DNA of 64,000 nucleotides from Raphanus sativus. Lineage: Eukaryota > Streptophyta > Magnoliopsida > Brassicales > Brassicaceae. The notes below the pieces were generated by a model. It had not been told where the DNA came from and ran no database searches. It was given only the letters and a program-made list of their open reading frames with translations. A program made the translations under genes and the position numbers. How positions within the stretch are numbered: position 1 is the stretch's first letter; every line of letters starts with the position of its first letter. Of the stretch, positions 36,201-48,007 are shown in pieces. Where the stretch lies: NCBI RefSeq assembly GCF_000801105.2, contig NC_079517.1:2728001-2792000 (forward strand), written 5' to 3'.

Positions 36201-39200
36201 TATTTGTTTGTAATTATTAAATGTATTTATCTTAGTAAAACTTTCTTTATAATAAATTCGACATATAAAATGTCTCTGGTAAACTATGTGTTTCTATGGT
36301 TTTGTTTTATTCTCTCTCCAATCAACATATTTATGTGGCTTGTTGTTAAAATAAATAATTTTAGAACGCAACTGTACAATACTTTTACATTGATATTTTG
36401 TTTAAACAATGTGACATATTTCTATATTAATTAAATATTTATATTTTAATTTAATTTTGTATACAAATCAACATATTTGTGTAGTTTGTTGTTAAAAAAT
36501 GATTTCGAATCCAAATGTACAGTACTTTTATATTGATTTTTTCAGTTCATATAAATTTTTAAAATATATTTATTTCAACTGAACCAACTAATATTTTGTT
36601 AAACTGGCCCCTGAAATATATTTTTATAGATAGATATTTATTTTCATAATTAGTGTTATATATTTTAGATGTATTATAATATAACTAACGATATTCAAAA
36701 GACCTGGACCGAATCAAGTTATATGGCTATTTTTGTTACAAATATCCAAACTCGTTTTAGATACATTGATTATTTAGATACTTTTAGGTTCTTATACATC
36801 ATAAACGAATTCATCCAGATCCAGAATGACCCAACTCAAAATCCACACATAAGTTTATAATATTCAAGCGAGACTTGGTTTAAAAAAACGATACCCGAAA
36901 GGAAAAACATGTACCTAAATGGACATATAATGTTCATGTATCTAACTGGTTTTATAAATTAATAAAAAACTATTTCTATGTGTTTGGCTAAATTAAGTGA
37001 AATGAAAAGAGTTTTTTATACATCGATATTTATTTTCATAATTAGTGTTATATATTTTAGATGTATTATAATATAACTAATGATATTAAAAATACCTGGA
37101 TCGAATCAGGTTATATGGCTATCTTTATTACAAATATCCAAACCCGTTTTAGATACATTGGTTATTTAGATATTTTTAGGTTCCAATACATCAGAACCGA
37201 ATTCATCCAAATTCAGAATGACCAAACTCAAAATCCACACATAAGTTTATAATATTCAAGCGGGACTTGGTTTCAAAACAAACAAAAAACGATACCCGAA
37301 AAGAACAACATGTACCTAAATGGACAGATAATATTCATGTGTAACTGATTTTATAAATTAATAAAAAAAACTATTTCTATGTGTTTGACTAAATTAAATG
37401 AAATACAAAGAGGTTTTTTATACATCGATATTTATTTTTCATAATTAGTGTTATATATTTAGATGTATCATAATATAACTAACGATATTCAAAAGACCTG
37501 GACCGAATCAGGTTATATGGCTATTTTTTTACAAATATCCGAACCCGTTTTAGATACATTGGTTATTTAGATATTTTTAGGTTCCTATACATCAGGACCA
37601 AATTCATCCAGATCCAGAATGACCCAACTCAAAATTCACACATAAGTTTATAATATCCAAGAGGGACTTAGTTTCAAAACAAAAAAAAATGATACCCGAA
37701 AAGAACAACATGTACCTAAATATACAGATAATATTCATGTCTAACTGATTTTATAAATTAATAAAAAAAACTCTTTTGATGTGTTTGGCTAAATTAAGTA
37801 AAATAGAAAGAGTTTTTTTATCAAGTAAAATAATTATATGGAGTGAAAAATTAAGTGGCAATAAATGTATTTTAACTATTTTGATTTAAGTTATTATTTT
37901 ATTCACAAAACATATCTTTGAACTATGTTTTTGGGTACATAATTTCACCGATTGAAACTAAAATAAAAATACTTTAGTAAAATAAACTAAATCAAACGTT
38001 TAATCATATGTAAAACCTAATTATTTAACATTTTTGATTTTATAATTGGCACAAAGTTAATATTAATTAACTAATAAAAAAAATATGCACTATTATTATT
38101 ATGGTAATATAATTAATGATGTAAATTATTATTAAGGTAATATAATTAATCAAATTGTTAAACTAAGTGAAATATGGAAACACAATTAATAGATACTAAT
38201 ATTCATGTATCCAAACAACTTTTATTAAGACTACTATTTAAGTTTCCAAACATTCCAATTTTTCTTAATCCTCCTATTCAAGTTTCCAAATACTCCTATT
38301 TTGTACTTGAGTTTTAATAATATAGATGATACTAGGTGTTTTGCCCGCACTTAAGGGTTTAATAGTTTTTTAAAAAATTATAAACAATTATACTATAATG
38401 TCAAAAACCTTAAAATAATTTTTTCTCATATTTTTGAAATATTTAATAACTAACTAAATATTAATTTTATATTCAATATATTTTATTTTAATAAAATATC
38501 ATTTGTTACGTAAAATAAACTTAAAATATCCATATATACATAAATTATATTTATTTTTAAAAATATATGATGTAAAATATTTTAGATAATATAATGTAAA
38601 ATCTCTTAGATATTGATGAATACCAAACTAATGATTTTTTTAATTTATGTAATTATATATTAACAAATATAACATAATTATTTATTAATAATAATAAAGA
38701 TTTTCAACGCTCAAAATTTAAACGTGAGAGCGAACAAATTATTCTAAAAATTATTTTGAGATAACAACACAATAAGTAAGAATTATCTTATTTTTAAAAT
38801 AATTAATATTATTAATATAATTTCATTTTGACTATCTAATAAATTCACAAATAATAGTAAAAATATAGATACATTGTTCTATATTTTATTTTTAACTTTT
38901 ATAACAGAAATAATTATTTTAAGATAATAACACAATATATAAGAATTATCTTATTTTTGAAAAAAAAATAATCTGATTAATATAAATTCGTTTTGAATAA
39001 TATATATAAATTTATTAAAAGTAATATCGATATTAACTACTTTAACTTTTAACGTGAGAGCTCCGTTGCGAAAAATCACTTTGCAAATAATAGTATAGAT
39101 AATAAATCCTTATTTAAAAATGATTTGTCATGTGTTTTTTTGGTTGAGAAAAAAGCTTTTTAAGATTTGTCATGTATAATCATCACAATAATATCGAAAG

Positions 39201-40432
39201 AATATGATGACATTATGTTAAAAAAAAATAGAATATGATGACATAGCATATTATGATACCACTACAAGATGACATGGCTTCACACTGTTTAATAGGATGG
39301 GGGCCACTGAACCCAACAAAAATTTTAAATTAGCGTAAACTACAAAGGTCCAATGTATATGTCCAGAATCTGAAATACTTTTTGCCCCTAGTTTTAAGCT
39401 CACCGACCCTAATAGGAATATTTTTTGCATCTGCCATTGCTTCACAGTGACATCGATATTTATATTTTTGTTAACTTTTTAAAAATATTGTAATAATTCA
39501 TAGATCATCATTAATATAACAATTAATAATAATAATACAACAAATAAAAATATGCTAATATTTTACAATTTTGAAATATTATTTAATTCTATACTTTAAT
39601 TATAGAATTTTATTATGAAAATAATTTTTCTAAATTTTGTAAGTTTTTAAAATATCAATTTTCTAATTCCAATATCATTAGTTTCTTTTAAATATCTACA
39701 AATTTTAGAAATATTATTTAGCTTTATTTTTTGATAATTATATACCTAACAAAAAATCTCTTAATTTTATAGAATTTGATTTAATCTATTTTAACCAAAA
39801 AATAGATAAAAAATCTTTTCAAATCTAATTTTAAATATATAAATTTATATTATTAAATTTAAATAAAAATGTTTATTTTATTTTAATTTTTACATATAAT
39901 TAAATTGAAAGTTAAAATTAGATATTGTAAGAAAATAATAAAATCTAACAATTAAATTAAGAAACTTTTATTTAAAAATTAACATTCTTTTAATATAATT
40001 TAAATTTAAATTTATTTATTTCTGTACATAGTCTAGGAAAACATCTAATTTCCCTAAAACTAAAATTGTCTCTCTTCTAACGGATTTTGGTAATTACTTC
40101 TGGTTATCTGAATTTTCAGAGTTAGATAAAAACGGATAACACAGCAAAATAATATATTTTTGTATGAACTTTTTGCAGAAAATAGATATATTAAATACTT
40201 TGTCCAAACCTTATGAGCCTATAACAGATTGCTAGTACGTAGTAAGAGAGGTGATAGAAGACAAAAAACAGATAAGTAGGATTGTAGGAAGAATCAAAGA
40301 GGATGGACACGTATGGTTAACGTACGTACCAGCATTTTACTATAAAAAAAAAAACTCGTACGTACCAGCATGAACAGCCAGACTCTCATCGGAGCTCAAG
40401 AACGAGGGTTCCAACTTTTTCTCATCTTCCAT
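33291..40432 (-). CDS. Cystathionine gamma-synthase-like, no transit peptide
   Basis: PLP-dependent enzyme of the Cys/Met metabolism family. Eleven exons fit in frame on the minus strand (about 40366-40432, 35463-35566, 35226-35299, 34955-35123, 34810-34869, 34522-34725, 34220-34306, 33969-34076, 33787-33882, 33557-33663, 33291-33468), giving 417 residues with no stop. The PLP lysine is in SATKYIGGHND; YTRYGSPT and the substrate-binding Arg in NLVRFSFGIED are present. The protein starts MEDEKKLEPSFLSSDESLAV, just before the catalytic core, so the plastid transit peptide and the MTO1 feedback region of CGS1 are absent. Odd points: VHSATK has become VIQSATK, GNPT has become GSPT, and about eight residues after GCESIV (DQPAIMSY in CGS1) are replaced by ATRN. 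Arabidopsis At1g33320 is a comparable short CGS-like protein. The first intron is about 4.8 kb and full of Helitrons. Activity is uncertain. Confidence 0.8.
36141..38326 (-). mobile_element. Helitron 1, 2.2 kb, in CGS-like intron 1
   Basis: On the minus strand the 5' end is TCTATATTATTAAAACTCAA (from 38326) and the 3' end is CTAG (36144-36141), preceded by a decayed hairpin (CCCGTACTT, loop TCG, AAGCGCAG). The flanking bases are A before the 5' end and T after the 3' end, as expected for insertion between A and T with no duplication. It is non-autonomous: no Rep/helicase. Its middle holds three tandem copies of a roughly 400-base unit. Confidence 0.8.
36632..37820. repeat. Tandem array, three units of about 395-400 bp
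   Basis: Units begin near 36632, 37025 and 37427, each with GATATTTATTTTCATAATTA followed by TAGATGTATTATAATATAAC, and each with ACATGTACCTAAATGGACA towards the end. The units differ by point changes and short indels. The array lies wholly inside Helitron 1. Short frames in it (start MYYNITNDI) are repeats of the same non-genic sequence. Confidence 0.85.
38332..39099 (-). mobile_element. Helitron 2, 768 bp, adjacent to Helitron 1
   Basis: Minus-strand 5' end TCTATACTATTATTTGCAAA (from 39099) and 3' end CTAG (38335-38332) after a short hairpin (CCCTTAAGTGCGGG). Bases A and T flank the two ends. Only five bases separate its 3' end from the 5' end of Helitron 1. It contains an internal duplication of about 120 bases (ATAAGAATTATCTTATTTTT appears twice). 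No coding capacity. Confidence 0.78.
39100..40365. other. Rest of CGS-like intron 1
   Basis: AT-rich intron DNA. A 14-base copy of the first splice-donor region (CGTACGTACCAGCA) occurs at 40321-40334 and at 40357-40370, a small duplication beside the donor. No gene seen. Confidence 0.5.
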
Positions 40433-41175
40433 CTTAATAATCGGTTATCCCGAAAAGAGAAAATTTTGATTCCCTCTTTTATTGTCTCGTTGCCCCCTAC
40501 TACCCTCTAATGTTATTTGATATTTGTAGTTGATTTTGGAAGACAATGCACCTATTTATAGTTGACAAGTGCACTGACTTCATTCTTTTTTTTTTCCTTC
40601 TTTTTTATTAAGTTACGAAAGAAGAGCGTTGGTGTAAGCAATACCTGTATTATTTTTTTGGTCAAACCAATACTTGTATTAAATATGACCAAACCGCTTG
40701 ATATGATCGGCAGCTCGCGTCTATTCTATGTTTCTAATCCTAGAATATAACTCGGTTGTTTCTTAGCAAAATATATATATATGTAACACTCGCATCATCG
40801 CATGAGGTAGTAGTTAGTAAAATGAACCTTTTTTACGCGACCTTTCTTGAACAGGATCTGTTATGTAGGCTCTCATACCTTTGTATCCTTGAACATGATC
40901 TGTTCTATAGCCTCGTAACTTTGTAGATTTCTTAGCAAAATAAACTTCATCCCGATATTGTGCTTCGCGTCTGTACCGCAAGGTATTTTCATTTTTATAG
41001 CCTTCCCAAAGCACAACAAGAAACACCTACATAAATTAGAGAATGCGTAGAATTATTTCATGAGATTCAGTTTTCTCTATATCTCTGAAACCTAGTTTAG
41101 AAACAAATTTACATGACCACAAAAGAATATATATATATATATATATTCACAAGACCATGAAAGCAATTACATAAA

Positions 41176-42211
41176 CAGTGGCGGAGACAGTGCATCGGCA
41201 TTGGCATGGTGGTCAAATAACCCATGTGAAATTTGGGAAAATAATATAACCTTTGATAAATATTTTAAATTGACCCTAGTCAATTATTTTGATTAACCCC
41301 CCCCCCCCCCCCCTCCCCTCTCCAAATTAATGTAATCGAACTTGTTCAACCAATAACAAACTATACAAATTAATTACCAGCCCAACAAAATATATAAATC
41401 TTTACAAAATTAAAATAAACTAAGCCCATTAAAATAAACAAAATAATTAGCATTGTTATACTAATACTAATTAAAAACCTAATTATTTAGTTTCTTTTTC
41501 TGTTTTTATTTTTCTCTGTACTCATGAAACTCTATTAAAACCTGATCCAATTTGGTTTTAAAGTCAAGGTAATTATTTTATGTCTTTTAACTTTATGAAT
41601 AGTTTTTCTTCTCTAAATTCCAAATTCATTTTTATATTGAGATGTCCTAGATTTTGTGATTTAATCTAGAAAATAAAAGCTATAGAGAATTAAACCTTTT
41701 TAGCTTTATTGGGATGTAGACGAAGATTAGATTACGCTAGGATTGTTTAGAGCTTGTGAATGAAACTGTTTGATGTAGAGGAGGACGGTTAGACTAGGCT
41801 AGGATTGTTTTAAAAGTTTGATGTACTTATCATATCATTATTATACATTTTGTTATTCTGATAAAAAACTGTATTTCATTTTATTTTATTTATGTAGGTA
41901 TTATCAAAAACAATAGATCTATTTGTGATAAAAGAAAAACTCAAGAGTATGATAATGATCAAATTGGCCAGGTACGATTCAAATATTTGACTAGAGGACC
42001 TTGTCAACTTTTTGGTCATACTTTTAAACAGAAATCAATAGGGAATGTATTGTGTGACATTTTAATCCACAATGGTCTGAATAGTATAATGATTGGCTAG
42101 CTTATAGTACATCTTAAAGTTTAGTGCATTGTAATATTTTTTCGATGACATTTATGCATTTTATAAAAAAAATTATGACATACGTCCATATTTTTAATGG
42201 TTCCGCCACAG
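41176..42211. mobile_element. hAT-like element, about 1.0 kb
   Basis: The left end CAGTGGCGGAGAC and the right end read in reverse CTGTGGCGGAACC form a short inverted repeat of hAT type. ATTACATA precedes the left end with two extra bases between, and ATTACATT follows the right end, a probable 8-bp target duplication with one change. The interior has an 18-base poly-C run (about 41298-41315) and no transposase. Confidence 0.6.
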
Positions 42212-42259
42212 ATTACATTTGCAAACTGTATCAAATACACTGACTTTATTTAATACCTA

Positions 42260-43352
42260 CTAGATCATTACCCGCTCTACCGAGCGGGAGTCATTTTGTT
42301 TTTATCTTTGTTTTTTACTAAATGTTGTACTAATGTGTTTAAATAAGCAATTTGTTTAATTACTAAATTTGATTTTTAAATTTTATGATAACGTAAAGTA
42401 GATTTTTTCTGTATTATTTAAAATATATAGTGCTATATATTTTGTATTTTCAACATTTATCATACAAAACTTACATTGGGGTATTATTTATATGAAAATA
42501 TGCATAACATAATATATTTATATATTATATAAACATATGCACACCCGCACGGGTTTTATTTTTAAAATGTATTCTATATTGTTTAGTTTTATGTGGTATC
42601 GAGTTTGTATAATTCAATTTTGTGTTTAAAGAACAATATCAAAAATGTCTTTCGTATGTAAAAATAACATTTTGCAAGCGCGAGTTGTGTCTTTTTATTG
42701 TAACACAAAATTTTATATAAAACTTATGTTTTTTTGTACATTACTAAATTTAATTTTTTAAAATAATTATTATGTAATTTCAAAGTGAATTTTATCTCTG
42801 AGGTCTAATATATTTTGTGTGTAATGGTTCAAAGCATTTTCGATATATATTATATTTCAGTTTGGTTTGTTTTTAGTATTATTGTATAAGTATAATACTA
42901 TACAATATTACTATATTCTATACAATATATGAAGCTATGTGTTATTTGTTTTAGAAAGTAGATTAGGCCCAACGTAGTTATAAGAATAGTCATATCTTTA
43001 TGTATGTGTTTATGACTTATCTACCTAATGTTATTCGTACTAATATAATTAATACGGCCAATGAAAGTATACTGATCAATTTAAAATGAATTGTATAGGG
43101 TAATTATAGAACGATTAATATTTTTAGTATTCTTATTATATATCTTATTTAAATCGACATTTAATAAATGTAAAAATCATATATGGAATATGGACAAAAA
43201 GAAGAACTGTATTTAAGGAAATATATAAATTCAAAGTTAGACTATAGTACGTATTATATATAAATAATGAAACATTTAATTTAAATATATGAGGTCCACT
43301 TTTAAAAATCCACCTAGAAGAAGTTGTAATGTTCCTGTTTTAATAAGATAGA
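42260..43352 (-). mobile_element. Helitron 3, 1.1 kb
   Basis: Minus-strand 5' end TCTATCTTATTAAAACAGGA (from 43352) and 3' end CTAG (42263-42260), preceded by an excellent hairpin: CCCGCTC, loop GGTA, GAGCGGG, then TAATGAT before CTAG. A and T flank the insertion. No coding capacity. It has the same orientation as Helitrons 1 and 2 but different end families. Confidence 0.83.
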
Positions 43353-44834
43353 TTTGATTTTTCTTATACGTACGATTTCCAATCTGTTAACTCTTAATCC
43401 TGCTTTTTATCTTCTTCTTTTTTTTTGTTCAAACCTGCTTTTTATCTTCTTAGTTTAATGAATTATCTGTTTGGTTGTCTCCGACATACATGTGTACACA
43501 AGCATATAAATCGGTCTAAACTTAGAAGATTCAAAACCTAGTAAACTTTCTTACAAGAACAGAGTTTACTATATACTCAAGGAAAAAAATAAGAAAACAA
43601 ATTTATCTCAAGGAAAAAGAAGAAGAATGGTGAAGGTTGAAGGAGACACTATATATACTATACTCAAGAATAAAAGTGTCTCTTAGTGTAATACTGTCTT
43701 CTTATGTTAGTTTTCAATTCTTTTTGTAAATAAATAGTTGTTTGTTAGTGGTAAGAAGGAATATGGTCTATAATACAAGACTCAATGGTCTTGGATATAC
43801 ACATATAAACGAAGAGTATTGGCGGATGGGTCATCATCGTAAACAGAATGCATAACATCACAATGGCAATTCTTAAGGTTTTATCGTTACTAACTTGCGT
43901 TTTCTACCATGTCTAAATAAACAAATTCTTGTGGAAATCGTTGTATGGCCGACTATCCAAGATCTCGATTATACAATTAGTATTTATGCTCAAATTTCCA
44001 CAAAGTTATTCAACCAGTCACATTCTTCCTCCAGAATATAGTTGTACCTCAAGACATATTTTATCAACCATGCCAAGTCGCATACTACATTAAGAACCAA
44101 CATTAATTTGCGTAATACAAGACATATATATCTATACTATATATTTCCCTTTTGAGATGGCCTAAAGGCCAATGGGATATAATTTGTTAACAGGTTTAAC
44201 TTTAACAATCATCTATCACGTGAATAAAGAATACAAACATAAAACAATATATAAAAGACCACGAGATTTATTTCTTTTACTAAAATGTCACCACGCGAAA
44301 TTGCCACAAAATATATAACTAATTCATGTGTGAAAGTGTAATGTATTCACATGATAATCTATTCTCGGATGAGTTCGATCGCTGTTGCAATTTACACGCT
44401 ACTGTCACATTCGAGAGGCAAATACAGTACGTGTTAAAGTGTAATGTATACTCATGATAATCTATCTTTATATGGACAGTATAAGCTTTAACCAAGTAGG
44501 GATAGGGCGATGCATTTTGGGAACAAATAAAACTGTACACTTGAGATAGGCTGGTCTAGTCAGGTTAACAGGGAACCATTCTATACATCTCAAAATGATG
44601 GATACGTTATAATGGCACTTGCAAAATAAAAGGTAAAGATGCTCTTGACTCGAGTTTTGTAAACCAGTGGGAAATACTTGGCTCCAAAAAGAGGTCTTAG
44701 GAAACGTATAACAAGCTTTTCAGACACAAAGTTGTTTTCTTTTTAGCGCTGAAAGATGAATAAGAAAAATTGATAACCGGGACGGGGAGACATAACCCCC
44801 CACCTGCTTTATTGTAAAGGGAGAAAAAAATGGT
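43353..44834. other. Spacer before ATP synthase subunit e
   Basis: About 1.5 kb without a gene I can support. A short duplicated motif (AAAGTGTAATGTATTC(A)CATGATAATCTATCT type) occurs twice near 44333 and 44435. The right end should contain the subunit e 3' UTR. Confidence 0.45.
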
Positions 44835-45556
44835 TTAATTATGAGCATTGGCTTCAACCTTGTGAGGCTTCGTCATCTGCAGGTGAAAAAAAAAGAGTAA
44901 TTTGTCAGTACTTGGCATTCGATAATCAGATTCATAGAACATTTTCTCCGGCTATATAGAGATATCCAAGAGTTAGAGAAAAACATTTTCGGTACTTCTG
45001 CTAAAGAGAGAAGAATCCGTGACCAGTATTAGCAAACAAGACGATGAAATTAAGTAAACATTTTGGTAACATATACACAGGAGGAGACTAGTAACTTCAG
45101 TAGCAACATTCAGAGAAAAAGGATACCACAAACCCCAAATTATGAAATAAAAGGAATATAAGATTAGAACTCAGACGCAAAACAACGGAGGAGCAGAAAC
45201 AAAGTAACAAAAGGACCAAACTAATGATTCGTATCTATAGATAAGACCACCGACTTTTTTTTTGAAATATCCATCAATTCAAATCCGACAATCATCAATC
45301 AATCAGATGGCGATTCAAGAAAAATTAATCAGGAAGAGAAAGTGGACTTACCTTCAAGAACTTGAGCTTCATGCTCCCGTAGACGAGACCCACGCTAAAA
45401 GCCGAAGCACGAGCCACCTTTTTCATCCGACCAAATATAGACTCAGTAAAAAAAAGTTATTTTTTTAAACTTACGAATGAGAGAGAGAGAGAGAGAGAGG
45501 ATACATACAAGAGCAAGAGAGCTGGTGCCGGAATAAAGTCCTGGAGGCAGCGTCAT
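44835..45556 (-). CDS. Mitochondrial ATP synthase subunit e
   Basis: Small inner-membrane subunit of the F1Fo ATP synthase that helps dimerise the complex and shape cristae; ortholog of At5g15320. Three exons on the minus strand (45509-45556, 45352-45417, 44835-44876) have lengths 48, 66 and 42, all multiples of three, giving 51 residues. The protein starts MTLPPGLYSGTSSLALVARA, contains one membrane segment with the dimerisation motif GxxxG (FSVGLVYGSMKLKFLK) and ends with a short basic tail, KPHKVEANAHN. Exons this small are easily missed by gene finders. Splice sites are canonical (GTATGT and GTAAGT donors). In Arabidopsis this gene sits between SPX4 and MYB16, as here. Confidence 0.9.
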
Positions 45557-46889
45557 CGCCGAATCCCTATGTCGTCTTCGCTGAAACAAAAACCCTAAAT
45601 TCCCAAATCGATCCAAGCTTCTGAAAACTCTCGCGATTCGTGATGGTGGCGCGATCCGATCCGATCCGATCCTCTATAGAGCTGATTGTTGGGCTCTTAA
45701 TGGGCCTCGGAGTTTTCTGAAGTGTGAATAAATGAGCCTAGTTAGGAGTTTTCTTCAGGAGTTACTGAAATGCGGCGTTAAATGGGCCTAATTAAGCTTT
45801 CTTCAAGAGATGCCAAAAATAATATATTTTAGGATTTATTTGAAATTCTGGATGTATAAATTTGAAAGAACTAGAAAAGGTCTTTTTTTCTTTTTAGTTT
45901 ATGTGTTTTCACAAAACTTGAATTTTATTTATAAAATCCTTTTATATCAATTTTTTTATTAGAATGATTTAAGCTAGGTATTTAAAAGATTTTATTGAGT
46001 TTTTTTTTATTTGTCAAATTTCAGATAAATCATCGTATATCTTTTTCATTTACATATGCGGTACTGATAAACAACACTTCGCGATACAGTTCTCCCTGAT
46101 TAACAGTTCATTATGTTTGTGCACCATCTTCTGTCGACATATTATTTTTGCAGTACACGACCGAGACAGACAGTTTTGTTTGTATCACTCTAAACGTTTC
46201 AATAAACTTTATGTGTTATAATATACAAGAAATCGAATTCTCTGAGAATCAAACCTTACACCTTAAATCCCAAAATCTATTGAGGTTAGATTCAGAAATA
46301 CAATTGAAAGTTTTTTCAGTTTAATAATCATGTATTTCTCTGAATGACAACACAATTATGACAACACAATAATTAATATCTCTCATATTTTTTCTAGGTC
46401 CACTTTCAATCTCTTTCATGGGGGTCATATCCAAATAAATAGTATCCGATTATCACCACGATCAAATTTATTGTTTCATTAAATAATATATTGGCTCGGT
46501 CTTTTATTTCTGCTTTGATGTTTCTTATATCAAATTTTGCACATTTAATTGGAAAATCGGATTCAGGAGAGGAAAGAAAAGGACATGAAACCACCAACAT
46601 TTATTATAGTATAGTCGACATGTCAACGTGCTGTTTTCACCGCAGCCACACTATCACTACTAGTCTACTATATTTTCTAGTTTAGTGGTGTTTGTCTAGG
46701 GATATTGACATATTGTCTAAAGTGCTAGCATTCACCAGTATACGGTTGGACATGTAACGAAGATGATTATGAACTGTATTCTTTCTTCTGAAAGTTCTCA
46801 TATGAAAGATCGATCATATGATTGGTTCATACAACTACTAAGTAACTAAAAGAATCAAAAACATTCCCGGAGAAATATCAACCTTTGAC
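45557..46889. other. Spacer between subunit e and MYB16
   Basis: About 1.3 kb of AT-rich DNA holding the subunit e promoter (right of 45556) and the MYB16 3' region. No gene or bounded repeat seen. Confidence 0.5.
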
Positions 46890-48007
46890 TTAGAATATGG
46901 GCTGAGAATCGGACGAAGGTGGAGGATCAACAAAGTTGAAAATGCTGTCCAAATAGTTCTTGTTATCCTCGAAGTAGTTGTTGCACTCACCACCACCACT
47001 ATTCTCACCGTGATCCCTCTCGTTTTTATCGGCGGAGAAACTCCGTCCTAGTGTATCGCCTCCTAACAACAGACCCGTGAAGCCTTCTTCGACTCCTTCG
47101 AAAATCGTTGTACTGATCCAGTCGTTTTCTGGTTCTTTGACCAGAGCCAGACCCGTGGATGATGATCCAGTGAACTCCATCTTCGCGGTCGATTGTTCCT
47201 TCATGTCCGAGAATGAAACTGTTGATGTCGGAGATTCAAGTTGTTGTTGTTGATCTGCATTGCCTACAAAAGATAGAAAAAAATCAAACAAACTGCAGAT
47301 AGTTCGTGTCTATGTTCTGTTCTTTTTTTTTTTTTACCTTGGTTTGTTTTTGTTGTCCATGTCTTACGAGTGAATCCATGATGGGATGATGCTTTGGTCT
47401 GGTAATGAAGAAGCTTTGATTCCCTAGCAAGCCTTGCTTCAGCTTCAAGCCTAGCACTTTCCCACTGAGCCATGTGGCTAAGTGTGGCTGCGTTCTTGGA
47501 CAAACCAAGAGGAGTCTCGTTTTTGCGTTTATGAGTCACTGGATCAATCCCCATTTTAACCAACCGTTTCTTCAAATGAGTGTTCCAGTAGTTCTTGATC
47601 TCATTGTCTGTTCTCTTTGGCAAGTGAGTTGCTATCGCCGACCACCTGTTTCCTAACAGAGCATGGAGCTGAATGATGGTTTGTTCTTCTTGCAAGTTGA
47701 ATTTGCCTCTTTTGATGTCGGGTCTCAAGTAGTTAGTCCATCTTAGTCTGCAACTCTTCCCGCATCGATGTAGACCTGAGGTTGAGGAATGAAGGAAGAT
47801 AAATGATAAAAGAATGTTTTTGAAATATTTAGAAGAGCACAAAAGATGATAGGGAGAAATTCATTTTTAATTACCAGCTTTCTCAGGCAATGAACGCCAA
47901 CTTCCATGTCCATGTTCTTCAATATAAGCCAAAAGTTTATGGTCTTCTTCTGGTGTCCAAGGCCCTTTCTTCAAACCCAATTTGTCGCAGCACGGTGATC
48001 TACCCAT
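46890..48007 (-). CDS. MYB16: R2R3-MYB transcription factor, MIXTA type
   Basis: Nuclear transcription factor controlling conical-cell shape and cuticle formation. Three exons on the minus strand (47875-48007, 47338-47775, 46890-47263) give 314 residues. R2 and R3 repeats occupy about residues 14-115, from [20 protein letters not shown] through the regularly spaced Trp residues to [15 protein letters not shown]. The subgroup 9 (MIXTA) motif [18 protein letters not shown] follows, then a Ser/Gln-rich region and the conserved end [17 protein letters not shown]. Introns fall at the two canonical R2R3-MYB positions or nearby, the first inside R2 (EKAG|LHRCG). The gene neighbours ATP synthase subunit e as MYB16 does in Arabidopsis, which separates it from the close paralogue MYB106. 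Confidence 0.95.

Noticed and set aside
36669..37252. Two similar 63-codon frames starting MYYNIT(N)DI as a small duplicated gene
   Set aside because: They are the same non-genic part of the 400-bp tandem unit; the third unit breaks the frame.
41298..41315. Poly-C run as an i-motif or regulatory element
   Set aside because: A simple homopolymer within a hAT-like element; length may also be a sequencing artefact.
43627..43686. A 19-codon frame MVKVEGDTIYTILKNKSVS as a small peptide gene
   Set aside because: No signal peptide, no conserved family and no splice context; too short to support.
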